Shown in pieces: positions 55,637-64,000 of a stretch of 64,000 bases of DNA. Position 1 is the first letter of the stretch, and every line of letters begins with the position of its first letter. Below the pieces are notes generated by a model. The model was not told where the DNA came from, ran no database searches, and saw only the letters and a program-made list of their open reading frames with translations. Source of the stretch: Larix kaempferi (lineage: Eukaryota > Streptophyta > Pinopsida > Pinales > Pinaceae); assembly GCA_027924585.1 (NCBI GenBank), contig BSBM01000486.1, forward strand, positions 40,936,001 through 41,000,000, given 5' to 3'. Position numbers and translations under genes: made by a program.

Positions 55637-56578
55637 TGTTGAATTAATGTAACTTCGAAGAATATTCTACTTGTACTTTACATTATTATTGTACCTCTGT
55701 CGGATATGCTTTACCTCCGTTCGGGGATGTCATTATTACATTTGGTCATGTAAAAGTCACGAGGTAAAACCTCCATTGTAATTCGGGTCGTTAGTACCCA
55801 AAAGAATGTAATATAAATATTAATTGAGTCTTTCTAGAGAGGTCGGATCAGTTACGTTATTAAGGCCGACCTAGTTAGGTTAAAAGTCATGTGAAAAGTA
55901 AAGTATAAATAGATAATGACTTCCTCTCATTTGTACCATTCATTCACTCAAGCATTGCACACTAGAGGAGAGAGGAAGATTGCAAAGGAGGAGGAGGATG
56001 GTTCTTGGATCTTGTTTTTGGGTTTTGTCCCTCTTCTTTGTGAGACTTATTTTTGGGCATTGTACTTTGGTAATCTATATTGAGTATTTTTTGTTGGGTT
56101 TTCTTCCCCTTGAGGGTTTCCCGGGATAAATTGTTGTGTACCTCGTGATTGTGTGTCTTTCAGAGATCCTATTTATGTTTTTTTTAACAAGAACAGTTGA
56201 GGATCATTTATATTGAAAAGAAACAATAGAGAATTACAAAGATAGGTCATTGGATTGTATCCAGAGGGATTCAAAGCCCATGACATCTTGTTCAACTTTT
56301 ACAAAATGACTAGTATCTCGAAAAAACCCTGTTCTAAGGTGGCTGTACCTTCTGACAAATTGCCCAAGGATGAAAGTGTAGAAGCAATACATATCCAAAA
56401 AGGATTTATGTAGTGTTTAAATCCAAATGAAGCATTGATTTCATCTTGCTAAAGAGTCTGATTGTCAAAATAGCTCCTGAACTAGTAACTGCATAAAAAG
56501 GATGAAAAACCAAAATTTGCATGAGTAACAGTATGAAGTACTATGAGGAAGGAACCAGATGAGCAGAGTACGGTTGAG

Positions 56579-57214
56579 CTAACTATGATGCTGAGCAGCA
56601 GGTCCAGGACTAATTTCCAGAGATTTTTCAGGTCCAATACCTGATCCTTTGTTGTCGTGAAAGCCTGGAATGAAGCGGCTAATATCCTCCCTGAGCTTAT
56701 CAATTTTTCCACCCACTTCTAAGATACTTCGACAATTGTCCTCTGTTTTTGAGTCCACGTTAGCTATGTTGTTGGCCGCGTAATCCACAATATCAGAGAT
56801 GGTAGAGATTCTCCCATTCATAAGATTGTTGTTGTTCCTGATTTCCGTGCTGATAGATTGGAGCAGAGTGTACATCCTCATCATAGTCCTCTTTATTTAT
56901 GCATTCTCTGCCCTAATTAAACGAATTTGTTCCTCCAGGGTTCCCAACGAGACAGGATTAGAGCTGTGAAGATGTTGCGGGGAGGGAGAAACCCGGCTAA
57001 GGTCTTCCAGGGAGAGAAGATTGAGATTGGAGAGGTCGTCAACAAGGGTATGCAAAGGAGAGTGCAGACAAGCGCCAGAAGGTTCGTGAGTCAAGGAGTG
57101 TGGAAGCAGTTTCTTACACAGGAGACACGAAGACGGATGTAGAAGGTCGAGAGAGGTCGGAGAACTAGCACCCAGAAAGGATGCTAGGGGAAGCACATGA
57201 GACGAATCAACCAT
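56579..57214 (-). pseudogene. Unassigned frame downstream of the LINE RNase H
   Basis: It starts at ATG 57214 (MVDSSHVLPL), runs to a TAA at 56897, and continues in the same frame to 56579. The first half is Leu/Ser/Pro-rich with CLLCKKLLPHSLTHEPSGAC, a possible but unproven metal site. The second half looks like a coiled coil (LLQSISTEIRNNNNLMNGRI). Plant LINEs normally have only a short 3' UTR after RNase H. It could be captured sequence or chance. Confidence 0.35.
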
Positions 57215-57476
57215 TACAGAGTTGAGCTAGTAGCTTGTAGAGAGCTGAGTGAGAATGATAAGGGAAAGCGAGACGAGGATGGAAGGAAGACCGGGGTGGT
57301 AGAGAAGCCCATGTGATGGAAATAAATGGAGCTTGTGAGCATGGGATTGAAAACGAGGGAGGCCAGCTGGGCGAAGGAGGGAGGAAACGGTGCCACGAAT
57401 TGAGGAGGAAAAAAAGATTAAGCTATTAAGAAGGAGGCGGGGAGGTAGAACATCCCTAGGGGGAATCCTAGAGGGA

Positions 57477-57878
57477 TCAAGGTACCCAACAACGGCTAGG
57501 AGTGTTTCCATTGTAAACAATATAACCAAGGTCTAAATGCACCCTTTTATTTGCCATTTGATTTGCGGGATGGTTGTTAGTTCTGAGAATGTGGAGATGA
57601 GTGATAGAGTTGAAGTCACTGATAAGATTTTTGAAAATTTGGTGCATCTTTGTGGAAAGAGTTTTATAGTTCATAGTGAGCTTTCGAGCTTCTCTTATGA
57701 TCATGAGAGAGTCCCCAAAAGCAACCAGGTCTTTTATTCCAAGAGAGCTTGTAGTTTCCAGCCCCTTGATTAATGTGAGCCATTTTGCATCGTTGTTTGT
57801 TTTTTTCCCTATTCCCCAAGCATAATATTTCTGTTTGTTCCCCCTAGGGTAAAAAATGACCCCTCCCGCACCTGCCAA
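57477..57878 (-). pseudogene. LINE RNase H-like domain (5'-truncated)
   Basis: 133 codons on the minus strand with the plant reverse-transcriptase-like RNase H pattern: AGAGGVIFYPRGN near the start, AKWLTLIKGLETTSSLGI, FGDSLMIIREA, and a C-terminal HILRTNNHPANQMAN before the end CWVP-stop. The upstream endonuclease and reverse transcriptase are lost by truncation at 57883. Plant L1-type elements often end their second frame with such a domain. Confidence 0.8.
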
Positions 57879-57981
57879 CCCAGTTCAGAGATCCTATTTA
57901 TGTTGTTTTTATTGTGAAAATGTTTTAAATGCTAAGGAAATAGGAATCTAAATTATTGCAGCATATAAACTTAACAGTAAT

Positions 57982-58735
57982 GACAAGCTCCTTATCATCA
58001 ATGGGATCTCCACTGGTACTAAGATTGTCCCTTAGTTTTGTGATCCTGATGAAATATGAGGAAATTGATTATGACTTGGACATCTTCATATTTGAAAGTT
58101 GATTCCTCAGGGTTACATTGATACTGCTGTGTTCAAACAAATTCTTTATGTTTTTTAACATCTTTCTAGTAGACTTCTTTCCTGATATTTGAGGAACCAA
58201 GTGGTCTCTAACTGAGTCCACCAAAATCCTTCTTGCTATGGCATCATTCTTCTTCAAGTGAGATTTTTCTTCTTCGACTTTTGGTTATGGGACCTTCTCA
58301 TTGAAAAAATGCAAGATATCATTTTATTCTGGTAAGAGAAGAACCTTAGACTTCCAAGAGATGAAGTTGAAATCCCCTTCCAGACGATCTTCAACCTTCA
58401 TTCCAATCATCCTGACTACAGATATGATGTTGAAACCCTAGTAGGAGCTAGGTCAAAAATGAAAGTTGGATTCTTGAAAAACTGACTCGACAGGGAGATG
58501 TGCCCTAGCAAGGAGAGTAGAGAAAAGGTGGGGCCAAGCCAAAACTGTGGAGGAAGTAGGTCAAAAAATGAAACCCTAATTTCTGCTGCAACTGTAGAAT
58601 TAGGTCAAAAATTGGAAATTCTCAGAATTGAATTATGCCTTCACCAAAAGATGCACCCTCCTTAGAGTGAAATTCCTAAGGCTCTTTTTTCGCCAAAAAG
58701 TTGAGTGAAGGCCTTGAAAGATGAAACCCTACTTC
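57982..58735 (-). pseudogene. Element F gag, N-terminal part
   Basis: On the minus strand a copia-like gag segment is readable: KKNDAIARRILVDSVRDHLV and the KKSTRKMLKNIKNLFE, LRNQLSNMKMSKS region (58069-58257). It is followed in another frame by FIRITKLRDNLS up to the G insertion. The gene resumes at 49321. Several stops are present and the exact start is uncertain. Confidence 0.7.
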
Positions 58736-58770
58736 CAACAATGGCTTCTTCTAGTACTGCTTTGAAACCA

Positions 58771-59330
58771 TGTTAGATTTTCATACAATTATAGCATAAT
58801 AATTTACTTGCATAAATTCAATAGGATCACTAGAAGAAAGACAAGGAACAAAAACAATAACACAAGAGTTTTATTGTGGGAAACCCAAACAAGAGAAAAC
58901 CCAGCAACCTTCGCATAGAGATGATAATTCCGAGAACATAGTACAATAATGAGAGAGAAAAGATGGAAATAATTTTTAGGTAGAAACCCCAAAAATTGTC
59001 TTCTCCTTGCTTCAGGTGTGAATCTCTCTCTAGGTGATGCAGACTTCACTTGAGTGGATGAGTGAATAATGAGGTGAAATTTCCCTCTATTTATACAAGT
59101 GCCAAATTGGCCTTTTCCCTATCTAGGAAGACTTGTCTAATTTGATTGGGCTAACTTCTCTTGGGGAACAATAAATAATTTATTTTTATATTTATTTTGC
59201 TTACTTTTCACCCCAAGGTTTACATTGTTCTTTATAGGGTTTACATGATTAATTACATCAAGTTCAACTCCCTTAGGAGGTACAATAAAATACAATAATA
59301 ATATCTTCCGAAGTTGCATAAGTTCCAACA
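58771..59330 (-). repeat. Element F 5' LTR
   Basis: 560 bp, homologous to 44786-45317. Its coding-sense end TCTAACA is followed by TGGTTTCAAAGC (plus strand just left of 58771), a degraded tRNA-Met primer site. The TATAAATAGAG box lies at about 59085-59095 on the minus strand. Confidence 0.9.
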
Positions 59331-59335
59331 CTAGG

Positions 59336-60083
59336 CCAAGGGGAGGGAATCATGAAGGTGGGACCCCCCTTTTGGCTTATTTCAATTTTTCTCATTTCCC
59401 ATGGTGAGAGAGGGTTTTCCCCTTAGGGAGACAACTTCAAACTCTTAAAACTTTTGCATGGGGGGGTCCTTTTGGCCTCTAACAACACCTTAGACACATA
59501 ATATAACATTTTGAAACTTAATTTCCCCTTCCCAAGTGACTATAGTCACTTTACAAAATTTTGTCATTCTAATTAATGGCCAATTTTCCATTTCCTTGAC
59601 TGACTTAGGAAAATCCATTAAAAAATTTACCAAAAATCAACGGAATGACTTCAAACTTGGTCCAAGAGTGTAAGGGGTCTATTGTCATTGATTTTGAGTA
59701 CCCATACCCCTATTTATGGGCATTAAGTGCCACTTTACCCTCTTTTACATTACAACATTTTATGTTGAGGGACATTTTTTAATTACCAAAAATTAAAAAA
59801 ACCCTATGTAAAACTTAATGAAATTCCTCAAGGCTCTAGATAATGTCTAGAATGGTAATATGGAACATTCCTAGGTATTAATCACCCCATGGACTTGATC
59901 ATTAGAATGCCTTTCACCACTTTGGAGGAATTTTTTAGTGAAACACCAAGATAATTAAAATCACTAAAAATGAATTTTAACTATTAAAGGGAAAAAACAC
60001 TCGATGAAAGGACTTCCCTAATGATAAAGTCCTAGGCAACTAAGATTTACCAAAATTGACCCTCATGTTGACATATCATTACA
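59336..60083 (-). repeat. Probable 3' LTR of element E, inner part
   Basis: On the minus strand the tract GTGGGGGATTT (60084-60094) is followed by TGTAATGATATG, a purine tract and LTR start. A CATAAATAGGGG box lies at about 59709-59720 on the minus strand. Element F interrupts it at its left edge. With no second copy to compare, this is a layout argument. Confidence 0.5.
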
Positions 60084-60529
60084 AAATCCCCCACAGAGGT
60101 GTGGAAATTTCATGGAGAAAAGATAAGAAGAATAGTTGCTTTGCTTGAAAAACTTCATTAGGTACATCTTTCTCATCTTCAAGGTAAATGGTACATGGTA
60201 CATGGTTTCCCACCTAGTTGGCTTCGTGGTCAAAATTCTTGCTCCAATTGTGGGACGTGTGATCGATCTGGTCTTTACACAAGGAGAGGATATGAGAACT
60301 CCAAAATCTTTGGTTTTTATAATATGTAAAAACATCTCAACCTGACAAGAAAACCTTAGTAGCACAAGTTTTATGAAAAATCCAATGAACCATAAGTTGC
60401 TTTATTAGAAAGAAAAAGAAACTAACTAATGAAAAAGTATTGTTCGTGAATACAGGAAATAAATGTAGAAACTAAATGCTCACTTTAAGGAGCTTATTTT
60501 CCTACTCTAAGCATGATAAAATAAATATC
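60084..60529 (-). other. Element E 3' non-coding region with the conserved hairpin
   Basis: On the minus strand, after the stop at 60530, comes TTAGAGTAGG, AAAATAA and the hairpin GCTCCTTAAAGTGAGC (60478-60493, stem GCTC/GAGC). This is the same order as in families A, B and C. The rest, up to the purine tract at 60084, shows nothing recognisable. Confidence 0.6.
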
Positions 60530-61183
60530 TTATGTAAAATCAAATATCCAATGCAACCACCTAAGCATTTTACCAACTTTAAAGTTTTTTTACTTGTCTT
60601 TGGTTACGAGCCAAAGCAAGGACATATTTATTAAGAAATGCAAACCTGCATGATGATCCAGAATGGGCGGGATGGATGGGGAATCATAGGCATGAATAAT
60701 GTCATCAAAATGCTTCCCAAACTGACAAGTGCTTGCACATGATTCTTCTATCTAAGCTTGGATATGACTAATATATACATGTGCACGATGAGGCAAATCA
60801 ACCACTTCAACATATTGTTCCAAAGGGATATTATGATGATAACTTTGTGTAGAAGATCCTAGATGCTCCAGATCATAAGGAACCTCTGCATGTGAAAATG
60901 ATGGCCGAGACAGATCTTCAATTAATTGCATTCCATCTGATTCTTCACTACACGGCTTCCCTATGTACTCAATACTGATAATGATATACGGCTCAGACTG
61001 ATCACAAATACAATCTGCATGCTCCTCCTCCATGCAAATATTTCCCAAGGCCTCAAGATCCATGCTCTCTTCTCTAAAAACCTCATAGATAGGATCTTCA
61101 ATAAATCCATCAAGAGACTCAACACTCCCTCTTCTAGATATGCAAAGGGCGATAGATGAGGGAACTAGCCTAGGTGAACCCAA
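60530..61183 (-). pseudogene. Element E C-terminal region with Trp-rich tail
   Basis: An acidic frame of 143 codons (60752-61183) is followed, after one TAG, by the same frame down to 60530. It contains LHFLINMSLLWLVTKDK, a second TAG, and the end KMLRWLHWIFDFT-stop. The last nine residues differ from those of element A at one position. The N-terminal WKALGSP-like start recalls the region after the Tat-type protease. Polymerase and integrase are absent between protease and tail. Confidence 0.6.
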
Positions 61184-61189
61184 TCATTT

Positions 61190-61655
61190 CCATACATTAG
61201 ATGACATGACCCACATGGATGTGGCTTCATCAATGAATCATAATGTTTTTAACCATAATTGGAACTTGGAATGCGACGAATGAGGGTAGTCATGGTTCAC
61301 CTTTATCGAGATCAAAGGTCATTAGGCGCGAGTTCAAAGGGTCAACAATATCGAGTTCATTTAGTAATGACTTCCATTGAGCTGGGAAATATTGTAGCAC
61401 ATCTAACATGGACATGGCAACTGGTGACTAGGCCAAGTCATCCACAATACTATAATTGTGAGTGACTTTTATATGAGGGTTATGGGGGGTGCGCCTAAGT
61501 GGAACCTTTAGGATCCATGGGATTTGTTCACCACCTGGGCGTGGTATTTTAAAAAGGCCCCTCGAAGGGGTATGTATAACTTCATCCACTTGCGGGGATT
61601 TACGCTTGCCATAGCCTTTGGCTCGAGTCTGTAGGTTGATATATGTCGTGTTCAT
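61190..61655 (-). pseudogene. Element E protease-region remnant
   Basis: Minus-strand reading gives a basic, Pro-rich frame (61428-61655) ending YSIVDDLA-stop. In the same direction it continues as PVAMSMLDVLQYFPAQWKSL and GEP..LPSFVAFQVPIMVKNIMIH. From memory of Tat-type Ty3 elements, such sequence lies between gag and protease and in the start of protease. The active-site triplet is not intact. Many stops. Confidence 0.5.
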
Positions 61656-61939
61656 GTAGATGTTTTGGAAGGAGCCATCGTTGGGGGGGTAGGGATCTGG
61701 CTACTGAGTAATGAACCCTTGATTGGAAAAAGGTTGATGTAAGACAACGATTTGGGGTTGTGGAACATTAGTTTCCTGAGGAGGATTCACTATTGTCTTT
61801 TTCTTGGATTCCACCAACTGTTGACAGTAGATGATGAGTGGATTTGGTGCAGGTGTAGGGAGTGCCGACATGGGAGGAATAGGTGGTAATGTGGTTCCAT
61901 ATTGAATGGAATAGGATTCAAAGGAGGGGGAACCTTTCC

Positions 61940-62993
61940 TTATTGGGAAATTGACCCAATAATCCCATGTGTCGAATGTGATGAGCCTGTAGGTGTGAGA
62001 TCCAATGATCGATCTTGAGGGGAATCGGGTAGGATGGTATACAAGTAACCCGATTGTGCATAAATGAGATCAAAATGTTGGGCCTTCATGATGGCCTCTT
62101 TCTCCATTTGGGACAATGAGGTTGCAACGTCTTTTTCTATTGTGGGTTGGAGTGATTTTATGAACCAATCCAACAAGAACTAAGGTTGAATGTCAATATT
62201 GCACAATGTGTATCATCTATGCCACTCATGGATGTGGTCCGCTATGTGGGTAGAGGTATTCTATTGAAATTTTATGAGAATTTCAAGTCCGAGGTCATGA
62301 CATATTAGCAATTGGAAGTATGCGAGGAATGTAGTGGCTATTGTCCCAAAGAAGGCATGGGTTTCCCTTGGTAGGTTCACATACCATTTTGCCACCGTTC
62401 CTGTAACTTGGTTCGCTGAAAGAAGTGAATCCTCACTGAATCTTCCACTATGTTATTGGAGGAACACTATAAGTGGAATGACATGATGTGGTTTGCTGGG
62501 TCATCTCCTTGTTTCCCTTCAAATTTAGGGATATATGAGGGGAGCTTATCGGGCATAGCTTGCCATGACAGATCATACACTATGGGGTCATTGTACAGTT
62601 TGGCTAAGTCAGGGAGATTCAAGTAATCCATGAAGGGTAAGTTAGTATTAGGTCCTTCTATCGTATGTTGTGTGTTGTTCCATCGATGGAAGAACGAGGG
62701 GTATGTGCCAGCGATCTTTGTCTTTGATGTGAGGGCAAGGGTCTTGTGTGTCCTCTTCCCGAAGAGGTGGAATAATAAGAAAGGGAATTTCCTTCGAGGG
62801 GTGAAAATAAGGGGGATCCTCTTTCATGAGAGGTAGAACCAAAGGGATTTATTAAACTATCTTCAAGAGGAGAAAATGGAGGGTTGCTTCTTCCATGAGA
62901 GGATGAAAAAAAAGGATCTAAGTTTTCTCCATGGGAAGAGAATGAATCAAGCAAGGAGCAACCTCGCCTGGATGATCCTATCAATGTTTCCAA
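61940..62993 (-). pseudogene. Element E Ty3/Tat-like gag
   Basis: Gag remains on the minus strand over several frames: a Ser/Pro/His-rich N-terminal repeat region (62658-62993), then DLSWQAMPDKLPSYIPKFEG and DDPANHIMSFHL near 62480-62580, and LDWFIKSLQPTIEKDVATSL, KEAIMKAQHFDLIYAQSGYL (61940-62176). This order is that of Tat-lineage Ty3 gag. Frequent stops and shifts show it is old. Confidence 0.7.
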
Positions 62994-64000
62994 GGAACGG
63001 CCTCGGCTAGAGTATCTCCCTTGTGAACCACGAGAAGAAAGTGAGAAAACACCCCTTGAGAGAAGGGAAAGGCCTTGCAGTCCACGAGACTGACTTAGGG
63101 ATTTTTGTTCCTCGATAGTGGAAGTTTAGTGGCAAATGAGATTGATGATGGGAATAAACACAATTGAACAAATACAAAATTATGCCAACCACAACCGATG
63201 CAAAATTATGCAAAGTGAGTGATATGTGCTATGTCAGTTTAGTGCAAGTGATCCCACATGTAGGTGATTTTTAATTACAAGTTTAGTGAACTTGTATTCA
63301 AAAAGAAAATAAATGTAAATTCCTTAAAGACCTACATCTTTCCTCTCAAATGTAACTAGGCCTTTCAAAAGCACAATCGATGGCGATAATGGGATCCACA
63401 CAATCACTGACTAGTGAAGGTAACAACGTCAATTATATTGGCGATGGGGCTATGTCGTGAAAGAGATTGGAAACATTTCCAAATGGAAATATTTGACTTC
63501 AAGAGTCAATTGCACTCAAAATTTCTCCTTAGTGATATCCCAAGTTTGGCCACTAAGATACTCGTGTCACTAAGATACCCGTGTCATGTGTGGATAAGTG
63601 GTTTTTACTGGGCGGCATAGTGTCACCTCCATAAAAAACTGAGTGAATCTTTAGGGAGGGCAGGGAAACTATACCTCGGATTTCAAATCCTTGGGCACTG
63701 CACCTTCTTATCCGGGTTGTCTTTTGACACTTGCTAATAGCAGGATTTAAAAGTACCCTATAAGTCAACAATGCTATGTTTCAAAAACATAGTGAAGATA
63801 GATTGGTAGGCATTAATGGATGCCTAGACCAATCAATCATAACCAAACTATAAATTTTCTTGTGACCTCCCGTGGAGGGATTTAGTTGGTTGATAATTTA
63901 CAAGTGTTGATTTTAAGGGTTCAAATTCACTTAAGGAGTGTAAGAGAGGCATTTCACATGTGATATTTTAGGATTAGGATCACTCAACAGTAGCATACCT
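62994..64000 (-). other. Probable element E 5' leader or flanking sequence
   Basis: It lies upstream of gag on the minus strand. I see no primer site, LTR end or domain with confidence; the 5' LTR probably begins outside the window. Small frames (for example 63007-63213 and 63553-63771) have no support. Confidence 0.35.

Larger units (their letters stand above)
56180..57883 (-). mobile_element. 5'-truncated LINE with RNase H domain and 21-bp target duplication
   Basis: A 21-bp direct repeat starting TTCAGAGATCC and ending TTTATGTT lies at 56159-56179 and 57884-57904. The plus-strand left end is a run of T, that is, a poly-A tail on the minus strand. Long target duplication, A-tail, missing 5' end and an RNase H frame at the truncated end identify a LINE. 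It is the youngest layer seen here (LINE in G in F in E). Confidence 0.88.
49322..57976 (+). mobile_element. Element G: Ty1/copia retrotransposon with target duplication GTAAT
   Basis: LTRs at 49322-49936 and 55637-57976 (the second split by a LINE) begin TGTTRAATTAATG and end CTTAACA. GTAAT flanks the element at 49317-49321 and 57977-57981. It reads on the plus strand, inside the minus-strand gag of element F. It has gag, remains of reverse transcriptase and RNase H, and a 2.2-kb repeat-rich 3' region; most of protease and integrase is missing. Confidence 0.92.
55637..57976 (+). repeat. Element G 3' LTR, interrupted by a LINE
   Basis: It matches the 5' LTR in two parts, about 55637-56179 and 57884-57976, starting TGTTGAATTAATG and ending CTTAACA. 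The 1.7 kb between is the LINE insertion. Confidence 0.9.
44786..59330 (-). mobile_element. Element F: Ty1/copia retrotransposon, interrupted by element G
   Basis: LTRs at 44786-45317 (3') and 58771-59330 (5') flank a minus-strand copia element with gag, protease, integrase, reverse transcriptase and RNase H. LTR ends are TGTTGGA...TCTAACA in the coding sense. Flanking bases are TTAGG on the left and CTAGG on the right, a target duplication with one difference. Element G is inserted in gag. The coding region is full length but has several stops. Confidence 0.9.

Noticed and set aside
62630-62836. Plus-strand frame opposite element E gag
   Set aside because: Antisense shadow of the Ser/Pro-rich gag region.

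Overview
The window is a plant nuclear intergenic region made almost entirely of nested retrotransposons. Evidence for a plant is the mix of Ty1/copia and Ty3-type elements, primer sites matching plant tRNA-Asp and initiator tRNA-Met, a Sirevirus-like copia relic, and a LINE carrying an RNase H domain. I saw no single-copy host gene, tRNA, rRNA or CRISPR array. Very long LTRs and old, stop-ridden copies would suit a large genome such as a gymnosperm, but that is only a guess.

Layout. (1) 1-18870: element B (minus strand, LTRs about 2.1 kb, gag only) is broken by two copies of family A. The right part of an LTR of copy A1 (1-2466) lies in B's 3' LTR. The complete copy A2 (4018-15725, LTRs of about 4.5 kb, 5-bp target duplication CAGTC) lies in B's gag. 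(2) 18871-24260: element X, a minus-strand Sirevirus-like copia relic with gag and no pol. (3) 24261-29855: element D, a plus-strand Ty1/copia element that has lost most of gag, has a decayed pol, and is split by a 1315-bp solo LTR (TSD ACAGG). (4) 29856-43512: family C, a minus-strand tandem array LTR-internal-LTR-internal-LTR-internal-LTR (last LTR truncated), sitting in the 3' end of D. (5) 43513-60083: unassigned sequence and a probable LTR of element E. This hosts copia element F (44786-59330, minus), which hosts copia element G (49322-57976, plus, TSD GTAAT), whose right LTR hosts a 5'-truncated LINE (21-bp TSD). (6) 60084-64000: the minus-strand internal region of E, a decayed Tat-like Ty3 element with gag and protease remains.

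Main biological point. Families A, B and C look like a related set of gag-only, non-autonomous LTR retrotransposons. They share LTR ends TGTTATC...GATAACA, a tRNA-Asp primer site, and the odd junction GGAGCCAGA immediately before the 3' LTR. The same long gag-like protein has no zinc knuckle and ends in a hydrophobic stretch plus a Trp-rich tail (A: WLHWIYDFT-stop; E: WLHWIFDFT-stop). Shortly after the stop codon there is a conserved motif with a GCTC...GAGC hairpin. Element E carries the same tail and hairpin behind Tat-like gag-protease remains, which suggests a link to an autonomous Ty3/Tat-type partner. This tail-plus-hairpin module is the best candidate here for something undescribed.

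Several U3 regions also hold arrays: a W-box palindrome in A, TTTCGGTAGCT hairpin cassettes in B, 185-195 bp repeats shared by B and C, about 17 TGCGGGCAT-like motifs in X, and RY (TGCATGCA) boxes in D. All percentages and boundaries were read by eye.
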